From Polyangiaceae bacterium (GTDB lineage: Bacteria; Myxococcota_A; Polyangia; Polyangiales; Polyangiaceae), in the NCBI GenBank assembly GCA_023150915.1, contig JAKLKA010000049.1, forward strand, positions 1-64,000: a DNA stretch of 64,000 nucleotides, given 5' to 3'. Positions 42,789-52,070 of this stretch are shown here, piece after piece. Below the pieces are notes generated by a model, which saw only the letters and a list, made by a program, of their open reading frames with translations, was not told where the DNA came from and did not search any database. The position numbers and the translations under genes are program-made. Each line of letters opens with the position of its first letter. Positions within the stretch are counted from its first letter, which is position 1.

Positions 42789-43232
42789 ATGCCCCCGCGC
42801 GACTCCGACGACGAGCCCCTCGAAGAGATCGAGGACGACGCGATCGTGGCTCAGCAGGCCGCCGCCCACGCGCCCGCGCCTCGAGTCCCCATCGCCCAGG
42901 ACGCGCGCACCATCGTGGTCGACGAGGGCGCCGCCCCCGCCGGCGACACGACGCGCCTGCGGGCCATTCCCCGCCGCCCCATGGACCCGACGCTGGTCGT
43001 GCGCGCGGTCCGGCCGCCGGTCTTCCAGGCGGTCCCGCCTTCTTCGCCGATGCCCGCGCCACCGGCACGGGGCATGCCGAGCTGGTTGCCCTGGGTGATC
43101 TGGGTCTGTGCGGGCGTGGTGGCGCTGCTGCTCGGCGGCGTGCTCGCGCTGGTCGCCAACCGGCGCGACGCGCAGCCCACGGTTCAGCCGGCGCCGCCCC
43201 CGAGCGCGGCGAAGCCCCTCGTCACCAAGTGA
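42789..43232 (+). CDS. single-pass membrane protein with disordered head
   Basis: This 147-aa protein has an acidic start (DSDDEPLEEIEDDAIV), a Pro/Ala/Arg-rich linker, and a C-terminal transmembrane helix (WLPWVIWVCAGVVALLLGG) followed by a short tail. It looks like a tail-anchored or single-pass inner-membrane protein. The ATG shares the palindromic CATG with an in-frame ATG of the opposite-strand sensor gene. No family recognised; low-complexity linkers of this kind are common in myxobacteria. It is convergent with the first M16 peptidase gene, overlapping by eleven bases. Confidence 0.6.
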   Translation: MPPRDSDDEPLEEIEDDAIVAQQAAAHAPAPRVPIAQDARTIVVDEGAAPAGDTTRLRAIPRRPMDPTLVVRAVRPPVFQAVPPSSPMPAPPARGMPSWLPWVIWVCAGVVALLLGGVLALVANRRDAQPTVQPAPPPSAAKPLVTK

Positions 43233-44703
43233 GCTCGGCCGCGGCCTCTCGGACCTCGAAGCCCGCGGCCTCGAGCGCAGGCTTCACGCTCGCCTGGTCG
43301 CCGACGATCACCACCACCAGGCGCTGCTCGTCGATCCTTGCCGCCTCGGCGGCGACGGCGGCCGTCGACTGCGCCGTCAGCCGCTGGGGCAGCTCGCTGC
43401 TGGTGCTGGGGGGCAGACCCAGCGCGAACGAGGACCCGACGTCGGCCGCGAGCCGGTCGACGGCGATCAAGCGGGCCCCCAGGCCGCTGATCAGATCGGC
43501 GCGTGCGCGCGCGACCTCTTCATCGCTGATGGGTGCCCCGCGCTTCGGATCGCGTGCGCGGGCGAGCTCGCCGACGAGCTCTCGGAGTGCGGGGGCGGTG
43601 ACGGCCGATTCCACGCGGGTCGTCACCACCAGCGCGCCCCAGTGGCGCGTGGCCACGGCATCGGAGCGGGCCCCGTAGGTGAAGGCGTTCTTCTCGCGCA
43701 GGTTCTGGTTGATCCGCGAGGTGAACAGGCCGCCCAAGAGCGAGCTCATCAGCTGTCGCGCTTCGTGGCCCGCGTCCGAACGTTTGGCCAGCGGCTGCGC
43801 CACGAACAGGGCGCTTTGCACCGCACCGGGCCGGTTGACCATCACCACTCGGGTCTTGTCGGGCGGCGCCGGGGTCGGGGCGGGGGCGCTGGTCGGGGCC
43901 GGGGCCGGCTTCCAGCCGCCAAACGCCCGCTCTGCCGCGTCGCGCACACCGGACAGTGACACGTCCCCGACGACCACCAGCGCGCTCTCGCCGGGGACCC
44001 AGTGCCGCCGGTGGAACGCCGTGAGATCGCGGACCGTGAGCTTCTTCACGTCGGGCACCGAGCCGCCCACCGGGGCCCCGTGCGGTTCGCCGAGCAGCAG
44101 CCTGAGCCCCGCGAGCGAGGCCAGGCGATCCGGCGTCTGGCGTTCGGCCGCCAGCCCGTCGAGCCATTCGCCGCGCACACGCTCCAGCTCTCTGGGGGCA
44201 AATGCGGGCTTCTGCGCCACCTCGGCCAAGAGCGCGAGCCCCTGCTCCACGTCGGCGCTCAGGGTCTCGATGCCCACCATCGAGTAGTCGCGACCGGCGT
44301 CGTGCTCGAGCGCCGAGCCCAGGGACTCTGCGGCCTCGGCCAGGGCCGAGGAGGAGCGCGTCGTGGTCCCCTCGGTGAGCATGCGCGCCGTCAGGGCGGC
44401 GACGCCGCTCTGGCCCTGCGGTGACGAGCTGGCGCCGTGTCGCACGACCAACGACAGCGAGGCGACGGCAGCCGGCCGCTTCATCACCAGGACCGTCAGC
44501 CCATTCTTCAGCTGCTCGCTCTCGGGGACGGGATAGACGAGCGCGGCTGCCGGCCCCGCCTTGGGGATCTGCTTGCGCCAGCCATCGACGTCGGCGCTGG
44601 CGCTCGAGGCGGGCGTGGTGGCGGGCGGTCGTGGCGGATGCGCTGGGCCGGGCGCCGCGCAGGCGCTGGCCAGGCAGAGGGCTGCGCAGGCGACGCGCCT
44701 CAT
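43222..44703 (-). CDS. M16-family peptidase-like lipoprotein, zinc motif missing
   Basis: This 493-aa protein starts with a lipoprotein signal (RRVACAALCLASAC). It contains the M16 (pitrilysin-type) fold (LKNGLTVLVMKRPAAVASLS, GVAALTARMLTEG, RLLLGEPHGAP, LTAFHRRHWVP, SLLGGLFTSRINQNLREKN). The HxxEH zinc-binding motif expected near the start is not present: the region reads GQSGVAALTARM. It is therefore probably the non-catalytic partner of the downstream-strand neighbour. Its ATG overlaps the stop of the catalytic gene (ATGA), and the two would form a pair as in other split M16 enzymes. Confidence 0.88.
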   Translation of the reverse strand: MRRVACAALCLASACAAPGPAHPPRPPATTPASSASADVDGWRKQIPKAGPAAALVYPVPESEQLKNGLTVLVMKRPAAVASLSLVVRHGASSSPQGQSGVAALTARMLTEGTTTRSSSALAEAAESLGSALEHDAGRDYSMVGIETLSADVEQGLALLAEVAQKPAFAPRELERVRGEWLDGLAAERQTPDRLASLAGLRLLLGEPHGAPVGGSVPDVKKLTVRDLTAFHRRHWVPGESALVVVGDVSLSGVRDAAERAFGGWKPAPAPTSAPAPTPAPPDKTRVVMVNRPGAVQSALFVAQPLAKRSDAGHEARQLMSSLLGGLFTSRINQNLREKNAFTYGARSDAVATRHWGALVVTTRVESAVTAPALRELVGELARARDPKRGAPISDEEVARARADLISGLGARLIAVDRLAADVGSSFALGLPPSTSSELPQRLTAQSTAAVAAEAARIDEQRLVVVIVGDQASVKPALEAAGFEVREAAAELTW

Positions 44704-46067
44704 GGTCGTTTCCCCTTGGGCTCTGGGACCGTGGTGACGATCACCCGACGCGTGAGATCGAGCTGAGCCGCGAGCACGCGCCGCACGTCGTCGCGCGTCA
44801 CGGCCTCGATGCTCGCATGCCACTGCCGAAGGTGCCCCGGGTCGCCCAGGTAGTGGTTGAACCGCTGCAGCAGGCCGGCGCGACCGGACTCGCCGTCGGG
44901 CCCGTTCAGCTGCTGGAGCTGCGACATCAGCCCGAACAGCACGCGCCGGCGCGCTCGGTCGAGCTCGGCCTGCGTCGGGCCTTTGGCCGAGAGCTCGACC
45001 AGGACCGCATCGATGGCCGCTTCCACCTCTTTGGCGGGTTTGCCCGACGCGGCCACGGCGCTGACCGAGAAGATCCCGGCCAGAGAGTTGGGATCGAGAT
45101 CCGCCTCGACCTCCGAGGCGAGCTTCTTCTCCACCACCAATTTCCGGTAGAGCCGCGTCGCCTTGCCGCCGGCGAGCACGGCCGCAGCCAGCTCGAGCGC
45201 GGCGGTCTCACGGCTGTAGGCAGGCGGGGTGAGCCAGCCCATGCTGACCCTCGAGAGCTCGACCGGTTCGACCACGGTCTTCCGGACGAGGGAGGCAAAC
45301 GCCGGCGTGGGCCGGTGCTTGACGGTCGGACGGGGTCTCTTGGGCAACGGCCCGAAGTAGCGCGCGATCCAGCGTTTGGCCGTGTCGGGTGCGAAGTCTC
45401 CGGCCAAGGTCAGGGTTGCATTCGATGGCGCGTAGTAAGTGCGGAAGAAGGCCTCTGCGTCCGAGAGTCGGGCAGCGTCGAGATCGCTCATCGAGCCGAT
45501 CACCGCGCCGTGATAGGGGTGCCCCTGGGGGAACAACGTATCGAGGAGCTCGAGGCTGCTCTTGCCGTAGGGCGCGTCTTCGTAGCTCTGACGTCGTTCG
45601 TTCTTCACCACGCCGCGCTGGACCTCGAGCGCGCCGGCCGAGAGCGTGTCGAGGAAGAAGCCCATTCGGTCGCTCTCGATCCACAGACAGAGCTCCAGCT
45701 GCTCGCGCGGCACGGTCTCGAAGTAGTTGGTGCGATCCCAGCTGGTGGTGCCGTTCACGTTGGTGGCGCCGGCGCTCTCGAGCAGCTTGTCGAAGCCCGT
45801 GCCGACGTGCTTGCTGCCGGTGAACATCAGGTGTTCGAACAGGTGCGCAAAGCCCGAGCGCTTCGGCGGCTCGTTGACCGGGCCGACGTGGTACCAGAGG
45901 TTGACGGCCACCAGCGGAAGGGCTGGGTCGCGGTGAAGAATGACCTCGAGCCCGTTGTCGAGCGCGTACTTCTCGAACGGGATCTCGGGGACCTTGGTCG
46001 CCGGTGCGGCCCGAGCGGAAGAGGTGGAAAGGGCGAGGGCCAGAACGAGCGCACCACGGAAGGTCAC
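44700..46067 (-). CDS. M16-family zinc peptidase, catalytic subunit
   Basis: This 455-aa protein has a signal peptide (GALVLALALSTSSARA) and then the M16 catalytic domain with the inverted zinc motif HLFEH (in SGFAHLFEHLMFTGS) and the third ligand Glu in GVVKNERRQSYED. The second half is a second M16 domain without the motif. It would be a periplasmic or surface metalloprotease. The GTG start at 46067 is in a gap with no clear promoter hexamers. It is coupled by ATGA to the inactive-type partner gene. Confidence 0.93.
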   Translation of the reverse strand: MTFRGALVLALALSTSSARAAPATKVPEIPFEKYALDNGLEVILHRDPALPLVAVNLWYHVGPVNEPPKRSGFAHLFEHLMFTGSKHVGTGFDKLLESAGATNVNGTTSWDRTNYFETVPREQLELCLWIESDRMGFFLDTLSAGALEVQRGVVKNERRQSYEDAPYGKSSLELLDTLFPQGHPYHGAVIGSMSDLDAARLSDAEAFFRTYYAPSNATLTLAGDFAPDTAKRWIARYFGPLPKRPRPTVKHRPTPAFASLVRKTVVEPVELSRVSMGWLTPPAYSRETAALELAAAVLAGGKATRLYRKLVVEKKLASEVEADLDPNSLAGIFSVSAVAASGKPAKEVEAAIDAVLVELSAKGPTQAELDRARRRVLFGLMSQLQQLNGPDGESGRAGLLQRFNHYLGDPGHLRQWHASIEAVTRDDVRRVLAAQLDLTRRVIVTTVPEPKGKRP

Positions 46068-46218
46068 GCCCGCACGTTACGCCGCCGGTCGCCCTCCCGG
46101 AATAGAGCAAGAAGTCGGACAGATGGCCTGGGGTCAGATGCGCCCAACTTGCCCGGCTGCCAGACTTCGCTACTCTCGGCCCCGAGCTGCGGGCACGCTC
46201 GGTCGGGGAGAGGTCACC

Positions 46219-46530
46219 ATGTCGAGTCGGAGAGTAGCGCTGATCTGGATTCTGTTGGCGTCGGCGCTCGGCCCGGCGGTCGCGGTGAGCACCACCGCGG
46301 GGGTCGCAGAGGCTGCGCCCGGCGGGCAGTACCGACCCGGGATGCGCGTCCGCGCGAAGCGCACCTGCACGGTGCAGGGCTACGAAGTGAAGAAGGGCGT
46401 GGTGCTCTCGGTGGTCGCGGTGCAGACCGGCGACAAGGGCAAGACCGTCGCCGTCGACCTGAGCTTCTCGGGGATGACCATCAGCAACGTCCCGGCCGCG
46501 GTGGTCGACGGCTTGTTCACTCCGGCGTGA
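46219..46530 (+). CDS. small exported protein, 103 aa
   Basis: The ATG at 46219 has a strong GGAGAGG site. A signal peptide (RVALIWILLASALGPAVAVS) is followed by a beta-rich domain of about 65 residues (YRPGMRVRAKRTCTVQGYEV, KGKTVAVDLSFSGMTISNV). No domain is recognised. The 3' end overlaps that of the convergent SGNH hydrolase gene by 14 bases. Confidence 0.6.
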   Translation: MSSRRVALIWILLASALGPAVAVSTTAGVAEAAPGGQYRPGMRVRAKRTCTVQGYEVKKGVVLSVVAVQTGDKGKTVAVDLSFSGMTISNVPAAVVDGLFTPA

Positions 46531-47242
46531 GCTTGGGCGTGGAGCCGGTCGGGACGGGGTCCACGCCGCCCAGCTCGCGCCAGACCGCGTCGGCCCATCG
46601 CCAACCCCCCGTCCAGCTGGGGTGCCGGCCATCGGCCATCCGCGGCAGGTCGAGCCGCGACGAGTCGAAATAGCGGCAGTGGCCCAGGTGCTTTCTGAGC
46701 ACGTCGACGAACCCGGAGTCCTTCTTCCAGAGGGGCGGTCCGATCCACAGACACGGGCGGCCTCGGGTCTCGGTCACCATCTGCTCCACCGCCGCGCCGC
46801 GTCGCGCGGGCTTCGGGTCGAACAGCTCGTTCGAGCCGAGTGAGATCAGCACCAGCTCGGGGTCGTACTTGTACATCGCCTCGCGCAACAGGCCCTTTCC
46901 GGCCCACTCGAGCGTGCTCGACGAGACCACCGTCTCGATGAAGTAGCTGCGACGGCTCGCGTCGAAGATCGGGCGAAGGTAGTTGCCCACCAGCGGCGCC
47001 ATCGAGTCGCCGACGTGGAGCACCCGTAGCGCCTGCGCGGCCGGCACCGTCCCTCCGTCGCGATGAATGGCCAGCGGGCCGGCAGCCGCCGACGTGGGCT
47101 CGGGCACGGCAGCGGGGGCCGCCGGCGGGGCGGCGTCGGCAGGCGAGGCGTCAGGGCCCGCGGCGGCACGCGCGGTCGTCACCGGGCTCGCCTCGGGGGT
47201 ACAGGCGGCGAGCAGAAGCAGGCCAGGCAGGGCGCGATGCAC
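46517..47242 (-). CDS. SGNH/GDSL-type hydrolase lipoprotein
   Basis: About 241 aa. A short lipoprotein signal (HRALPGLLLLAAC) is followed by an Ala/Pro linker and an SGNH-fold domain with the nucleophile Ser in LHVGDSMAPLVGNYL, the Asn block in SLGSNELFD, and the Asp-x-x-His-like end motif DGRHPSWTGG. It would deacylate a surface polysaccharide or lipid. The start is uncertain: GTG 47242 was chosen; an upstream in-frame TTG at 47263 adds seven residues. Confidence 0.8.
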   Translation of the reverse strand: MHRALPGLLLLAACTPEASPVTTARAAAGPDASPADAAPPAAPAAVPEPTSAAAGPLAIHRDGGTVPAAQALRVLHVGDSMAPLVGNYLRPIFDASRRSYFIETVVSSSTLEWAGKGLLREAMYKYDPELVLISLGSNELFDPKPARRGAAVEQMVTETRGRPCLWIGPPLWKKDSGFVDVLRKHLGHCRYFDSSRLDLPRMADGRHPSWTGGWRWADAVWRELGGVDPVPTGSTPKLTPE

Positions 47243-47315
47243 GTCGCTGGCATTGTCCCCCAAATCGCCGGACGGCGGGCAAGCTCCGAGCCGACGATTC
47301 CGCTATGGTCGCCCC

Positions 47316-48686
47316 GTGGAGCTGCAGAGGCTACCGAAGGTGGACCGGGTGGTGGATGCCCCCGAGCTCTCGGGCGTCCGCGGGGCGCTGGGCAAGAAGG
47401 CCGTCACGGCGCTGGCGCGGAGCGTGATCGCCGAAGCGCGGAGCGCGGCGCTGGCGGGTGACTCGCCGGCGACGTTTGCCGAGGTCGTGACCCGCGTGCG
47501 CCAGCGCGCCGAGGCCCGGCTGCGGGCCGGGCTCACCCCGGTGATCAACGCGACGGGCGTGATTCTGCACACCAACCTGGGGCGCGCGCCCCTGCCCAAG
47601 GCCAGCATCGAGCGGATCGCCGCCACCGCTGGGGGGTATTCGACCCTCGAGCTCGACCTCTCGACCGGGGTCCGCACGCGCCGCGGGGTCCACGCCGAGC
47701 TCGGCCTCGCTGAGCTGGTCGGCGCGGGAGACGTGGTGCTGGTCAACAACAACGCCGCCGCCGTCATGCTGGCCCTCTCGACGCTGGCCGCCGGGCGCGA
47801 AGTGATCGTGTCTCGCGGCGAGCTGGTGGAAATTGGCGGCGGCTTCCGCATCCCCGACGTGCTGGCTCGCTCCGGCGCGCGCCTGGTCGAGGTCGGAACG
47901 ACGAACCGGACGCGAGTCGACGACTATGCCCGCGCCATCGGCGAGCGCACGGCGTGCCTGCTCCGGGTCCACCCGAGCAACTTCAAGATCTCTGGCTTTG
48001 CGGAACGGCCCGCGCTGGCGGAGCTGGCGAGCCTGGCCCAGGCGCGTCGCATCCCCCTGGTGAAGGACCTGGGGGGCGGCCTGGTCGTGGACTTGCCGGC
48101 GTCCGTTGCCGACTCGGAGCTCGCGCGCGAGCCGAGCGTCCAGGCCTGCCTGCGCGCGGGCGCCGATCTGGTCTGCTTCAGCCTCGACAAGCTGTTCGGC
48201 GGGCCGCAAGCCGGCGCTGTCGCGGGGCGCGCCGAGCTGGTGAAGGCGCTGCGCGACGATCCGATGGCGCGCGCCTTGCGGCTCGACAAGCTGGCGCTGG
48301 CCGCGGTCGAAGCCGTGCTGGACGCCTACCGTCGCGGGGCGCTCTCCGAGATCCCGGTGCACGCGCTCTTGGCGGCCAGCCTCGACGCGCTCGCCCGGCG
48401 CGTGGACGAATGGCGAACCGCACTCGGCGAGCTGGGCGGGGCCACCGAGACCGTGCGGAGCGAAGGGGCAATCGGCGGGGGCACACTGGCCGAAGCCCCG
48501 GTGGCCTCGGTGGCGCTGCGCATCGCCGGCCGGCCTCCCGAGATTTTGGCCGAGCGCCTGCGAAGCGGGAGCCCGGCAGTGATCGGCCGGGTCGTCGACG
48601 GGGCGCTGCTGCTCGATGCCCGCAGCGTTTTTCCCGAAGAAGACCGGCTGATTGTCGCAGCGCTGCGCCGCGCGCTCGCCGAGTGA
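47316..48686 (+). CDS. selA: L-seryl-tRNA(Sec) selenium transferase
   Basis: This 456-aa protein is SelA, the PLP enzyme that converts seryl-tRNA(Sec) to selenocysteinyl-tRNA(Sec) using selenophosphate. The start KVDRVVDAPEL is typical of SelA's N-terminal tRNA-binding part; VINATGVILHTNLGRAPL, VNNNAAAVMLAL, SRGELVEIGGGFRIPDV and the PLP Lys in FSLDKLFGGPQAG follow. The length is right (about 460 aa). The GTG start at 47316 fits. SelB and tRNA-Sec are 8-12 kb away on the same contig, so the decoding machinery is clustered loosely. SelD (selenophosphate synthetase) is not in this window. Confidence 0.96.
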   Translation: MELQRLPKVDRVVDAPELSGVRGALGKKAVTALARSVIAEARSAALAGDSPATFAEVVTRVRQRAEARLRAGLTPVINATGVILHTNLGRAPLPKASIERIAATAGGYSTLELDLSTGVRTRRGVHAELGLAELVGAGDVVLVNNNAAAVMLALSTLAAGREVIVSRGELVEIGGGFRIPDVLARSGARLVEVGTTNRTRVDDYARAIGERTACLLRVHPSNFKISGFAERPALAELASLAQARRIPLVKDLGGGLVVDLPASVADSELAREPSVQACLRAGADLVCFSLDKLFGGPQAGAVAGRAELVKALRDDPMARALRLDKLALAAVEAVLDAYRRGALSEIPVHALLAASLDALARRVDEWRTALGELGGATETVRSEGAIGGGTLAEAPVASVALRIAGRPPEILAERLRSGSPAVIGRVVDGALLLDARSVFPEEDRLIVAALRRALAE

Positions 48687-48731
48687 CCGGCCGCGCTCGA
48701 AAGAACGTCCCTCCCGTAGTAAGCTGACGGC

Positions 48732-50609
48732 GTGGTGCGGCGCTTTTTGATCCTTCTGGGGCTTGGTTCGATGCTCTTGCCCGCCTTCGGTGGCTGCGGC
48801 GTCACCGAAGAGGGCGGGCTGAAGTCGGACTCGGGCGCGGGCGGCACTGATGGGGGTGGGGGCCTGGGCGGTGGCCAGTGCTTCCCGGGGGCCAAGGTCT
48901 GCCCCGATCCGGACAAGCCGAGCGAGCTGCTCTGCCTGACCTCCGACGACCCGAAGCTGGGCTGCAGCCAGGCCGCCTCGTGCGAGCCGTGCGCCGTGCC
49001 CCACGCCAGCGCGAAGTGCGACAGCGGCAGCTGCGCGGTGAACGAGTGCGACAACGGTTGGGCCGACTGCAACAACAGCCCGGTGGACGGCTGCGAGACC
49101 GACCTCACCGGCGACAAGAACCACTGCGGCAGCTGCGCCACCGACTGCGTGGCGTCGAAGGGCCCGGGTTGGATCTGCAAGGCCGGCGTGTGCGAGGTGA
49201 ACGAGTGCTGCCCCACCGGTGCGACGTCTTGCTTGACGCGTCGGGACTGCGACGGCGACAAGACCAATGGCTGCGAGGTCGACGTTGCCACCGACGTGAC
49301 CAACTGCAAGACCTGCGGCAACGGTTGCGACCTGGCCAACGCGCAAGAGGCCTGCTCGCAAGAGGTGTGCGTGGTCACCACCTGCACCAGCGGCTTTGCC
49401 AACTGCGACGCCAACGACGCCAACGGCTGCGAAACCAACATCAACAGCGGCAACAAGCTCAACTGCGGCGCTTGCGCCAAGGCCTGCAACGAGAACCACG
49501 CCAGCGCCACCTGCCAGGGCGGGACCTGCAAGCTCGCCTGCAACCCGGGGTGGGGCAATTGCAACGGCAACGTGGACGACGGGTGCGAGACCGACACCAA
49601 CACCAGCCCGCTGCACTGCGGCGTGTGCGGCAAGGCGTGCAACCCCGCGAACGTGAACAACGCGCTCTGCACCGCGGGCGGCTGTGACTACGACTCGTGC
49701 AAGGTTGGCTTCACGGATTGCGACGGCAACAAGGCCAACGGTTGCGAGATCAACACCGCTCAGGACAAGAGCAACTGCGGCACCTGTGGCAACGTGTGCA
49801 AGGCGCCGTCGGGCGGCAGTGTGGTGTGCAGCGGTGGCTCGTGCGCAGAGAGCTGCGGCTCGGGGCTGACGAATTGCAGCGGGGTCTGCGTCAACACCTC
49901 GACGGACATCAACTATTGCGGCAACTGCACCACCAAGTGCACGCCCCCGGCCAACGGGAACGCCACCTGCGCAGCGGGCGCTTGCGGCTTCACCTGTCAG
50001 AACGGCTTCCACAAGTGCGGCAACGAGTGCAAGGCGAACAACGACGCCACGGCCTGCGGCTCGGGCTGCGTCAATTGCCCCGGTCCGCCGGTGGGCTCCG
50101 GTACCCCCATCTGCACCACGGGCAACTGCAACTTCACGTGCTCGAGCCCCACCTCGGGCAAGTGCACGGGCGGGCAGGCCGGCTGCTACAACTTCAACAC
50201 CGACAAGAACCATTGCGGCGGCTGCACCACGGTCTGCACCGACCCGGCCAACGGTGTGAACAACTGCGACGCAGGCACCTGCAAGACCACGTGTAATTCG
50301 GGCTTCCACCCGTGCGGGGCAACGTGCAAGGGCGACACCGATCCGACGGCCTGTGGCAGCACCTGCCTCAATTGCCCGGGGCCGAGCTCGGGCACCGGCA
50401 CGGCGATCTGCTCTGCCGGCGCCTGCGACTTCACCTGTAGCGCCCCCACGCCAGACCGCTGCTCGGGGGCCTGCGTCGACAAGCAAACGGACGACAAGAA
50501 CTGCGGCACCTGCGGCACCGACTGCACCGCGCAGGGCAAGACGTGCAAGACCGGCAACTGCGTCGGGACCCCCAGCGACGGCGGCGCCGAGGGTGGCGAC
50601 GGCGGCTGA
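48732..50609 (+). CDS. Cys-rich repeat lipoprotein
   Basis: This 625-aa protein has a lipoprotein signal (FLILLGLGSMLLPAFGGC) and a short Gly-rich spacer, then about ten imperfect repeats of 40-60 residues. The repeat unit carries C-x-x-G-(W/F)-x-x-C, then GCE(T/V/I)(D/N), then NCGxCGxxC, with spacers rich in Asn/Asp. Each repeat probably folds through several disulfides, giving a rod-like surface protein. Later repeats diverge (PTACGSTCLNCPG). Function unknown; such proteins occur in myxobacteria as surface or adhesin-like proteins. It starts 45 bases after selA but shows no sign of selenocysteine (no internal UGA). Confidence 0.82.
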   Translation: MVRRFLILLGLGSMLLPAFGGCGVTEEGGLKSDSGAGGTDGGGGLGGGQCFPGAKVCPDPDKPSELLCLTSDDPKLGCSQAASCEPCAVPHASAKCDSGSCAVNECDNGWADCNNSPVDGCETDLTGDKNHCGSCATDCVASKGPGWICKAGVCEVNECCPTGATSCLTRRDCDGDKTNGCEVDVATDVTNCKTCGNGCDLANAQEACSQEVCVVTTCTSGFANCDANDANGCETNINSGNKLNCGACAKACNENHASATCQGGTCKLACNPGWGNCNGNVDDGCETDTNTSPLHCGVCGKACNPANVNNALCTAGGCDYDSCKVGFTDCDGNKANGCEINTAQDKSNCGTCGNVCKAPSGGSVVCSGGSCAESCGSGLTNCSGVCVNTSTDINYCGNCTTKCTPPANGNATCAAGACGFTCQNGFHKCGNECKANNDATACGSGCVNCPGPPVGSGTPICTTGNCNFTCSSPTSGKCTGGQAGCYNFNTDKNHCGGCTTVCTDPANGVNNCDAGTCKTTCNSGFHPCGATCKGDTDPTACGSTCLNCPGPSSGTGTAICSAGACDFTCSAPTPDRCSGACVDKQTDDKNCGTCGTDCTAQGKTCKTGNCVGTPSDGGAEGGDGG

Positions 50610-50618
50610 GCGCTGGCG

Positions 50619-52070
50619 ATGAGCCGCTTCGAACGCCTGTCTGCGCTCGACTGCGCGTTTCTCTTTGCCGAGAGCCCCACTGCCCACATGCACGTGGGCT
50701 CGCTGTTGTTCTTCGAGGACAACGGCATTGGCGAGCGCGACATCTTCGAGCACATCCAGAGCCGGCTGCACTACGTGCCCCGTTTCCGGAAGAAGGTGCG
50801 GTTCGTTCCGGGGGGGCTTCATCGTCCGGTGTGGGTGGACGATCCGCACTTCGATCTGCGCTTTCACGTTCGCTGGACGGGTCTGCCCAAGCCACGCGGT
50901 GAGCACGAAGCGCTGGCGCTGATGGGGCGGGTCATGAGCCAGCACCTCGATCGCCGCAAGCCCTTGTGGGAGATGTGGGTCTTCGATCTCGAAGACGGTC
51001 GCCGCGGCGTGATCCAGAAGACGCACCACTGTCTGATCGACGGGGCGAGCGGCGTCGACCTGGGTACGGTGCTGCTCGACTTCGCAGGGGACGCGCCGCG
51101 AACCTCGCCGGAGCCGTGGTGCCCCGAACCCGAGCCCAGCGACGCCGAGCTGACTCGGGACGCGCTGCTCGACCTTCGGGAGCGGCCGCGTCAGCTGCGA
51201 GACGCCGCGCGCCGGGTCTGGGAAGATCCGGAAGCTCGCGAGCACCTGGCCGGCAAGGCGCGCGAGGTGATCGACGGCATCAAGTCGTTCGGGCGTGCGG
51301 CGTCGGAGCTCATGCCCCACACCAGCTTGAACTCGCCCTTGGGCGCGCACCGGCGCTACCAGGTCGTGCGACTTTCCCTGGCCGACGTGAAACGTGTGCG
51401 CAAGCGCCATGCGTGCACGGTGAACGACGTGGTGCTGGCCCTGGTCACCAGCGCATTGCGCAAGCTGCTGCTCACTCGTGGCGAGAGCGTCGAAGGGCTG
51501 ACCATGAAGGCCATGGTGCCGGTCAGCGTTCGCGACGCATCGCAGGCCCGGACCTGGGGCAACAAGGTGAGCATGATTGCGGCAGAGCTTCCGGTCGGTG
51601 AGCCCGACCCAGAGGCGCGGCTGGTCCGCCTCCGGGATCGCATGACGGATCTCAAGCGCTCTCGGCAGGCGGTGGGCGCCGACTTCTGGGTCCAGCTCGG
51701 CGAGTACGCCCCGCCGACGTTGCTCTCGCTGGTGGGGCGGGCGGTGGCCCTGCAGCGCATGGTGAACCTGGTCGTGACCAACGTGCCCGGGCCACAGTTC
51801 CCTCTGTTCCTGTGTGGCGCGCGCATGCTCGAGGCCTTCCCCTACGTGCCGGTGTTTGCCCAGAACCCGCTGGGTGTCGCGGTGCTGTCGTACGACGGGG
51901 CGCTGGGCTTTGGTCTCACCGGGGACTGGGACGCGGTTCCGGATCTGGACCTGTTCGCGGCGGCGATCCGCGAAGCGCTGATCGAGCTCGACCCGCCGGC
52001 GGCCGACTCGCCCGGGCCGGGGCGAAAGCGGCCCGGCAAGAAGCGGCGCCGGGCCGACTCACGCGCTTAG
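50619..52070 (+). CDS. wax ester synthase / diacylglycerol acyltransferase
   Basis: This 483-aa protein is of the WS/DGAT family, which esterifies fatty alcohols or diacylglycerol with acyl-CoA for storage lipids. Key motifs are SALDCAFLFAESPTAHMHVG at the start, the catalytic HHxxxDG (KTHHCLIDGASG) near residue 143, and the PLW block (DRRKPLWEMWVFD), later NDVVLALVTSALRKLL and NVPGPQFPLFLCG. It is ten bases downstream of the Cys-rich lipoprotein stop. It overlaps the convergent DsbA-family gene by 12 bases. Confidence 0.93.
   Translation: MSRFERLSALDCAFLFAESPTAHMHVGSLLFFEDNGIGERDIFEHIQSRLHYVPRFRKKVRFVPGGLHRPVWVDDPHFDLRFHVRWTGLPKPRGEHEALALMGRVMSQHLDRRKPLWEMWVFDLEDGRRGVIQKTHHCLIDGASGVDLGTVLLDFAGDAPRTSPEPWCPEPEPSDAELTRDALLDLRERPRQLRDAARRVWEDPEAREHLAGKAREVIDGIKSFGRAASELMPHTSLNSPLGAHRRYQVVRLSLADVKRVRKRHACTVNDVVLALVTSALRKLLLTRGESVEGLTMKAMVPVSVRDASQARTWGNKVSMIAAELPVGEPDPEARLVRLRDRMTDLKRSRQAVGADFWVQLGEYAPPTLLSLVGRAVALQRMVNLVVTNVPGPQFPLFLCGARMLEAFPYVPVFAQNPLGVAVLSYDGALGFGLTGDWDAVPDLDLFAAAIREALIELDPPAADSPGPGRKRPGKKRRRADSRA

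Noticed and set aside
48878-50609. Tandem DNA repeats as a CRISPR-like or VNTR element
   Set aside because: The periodicity is at protein level (Cys-rich units with variable spacing), not exact DNA repeats with unique spacers.
48687-50609. Selenocysteine-containing Cys-rich protein next to selA
   Set aside because: The frame is free of internal UGA and all conserved positions are encoded Cys codons.
47331-51410. A very long open frame on the minus strand opposite selA and the Cys-rich gene
   Set aside because: It is a shadow of strongly GC-biased codon use. Composition is Ala/Gly/Arg/Val-rich with no domain, and it covers two clearly real plus-strand genes.
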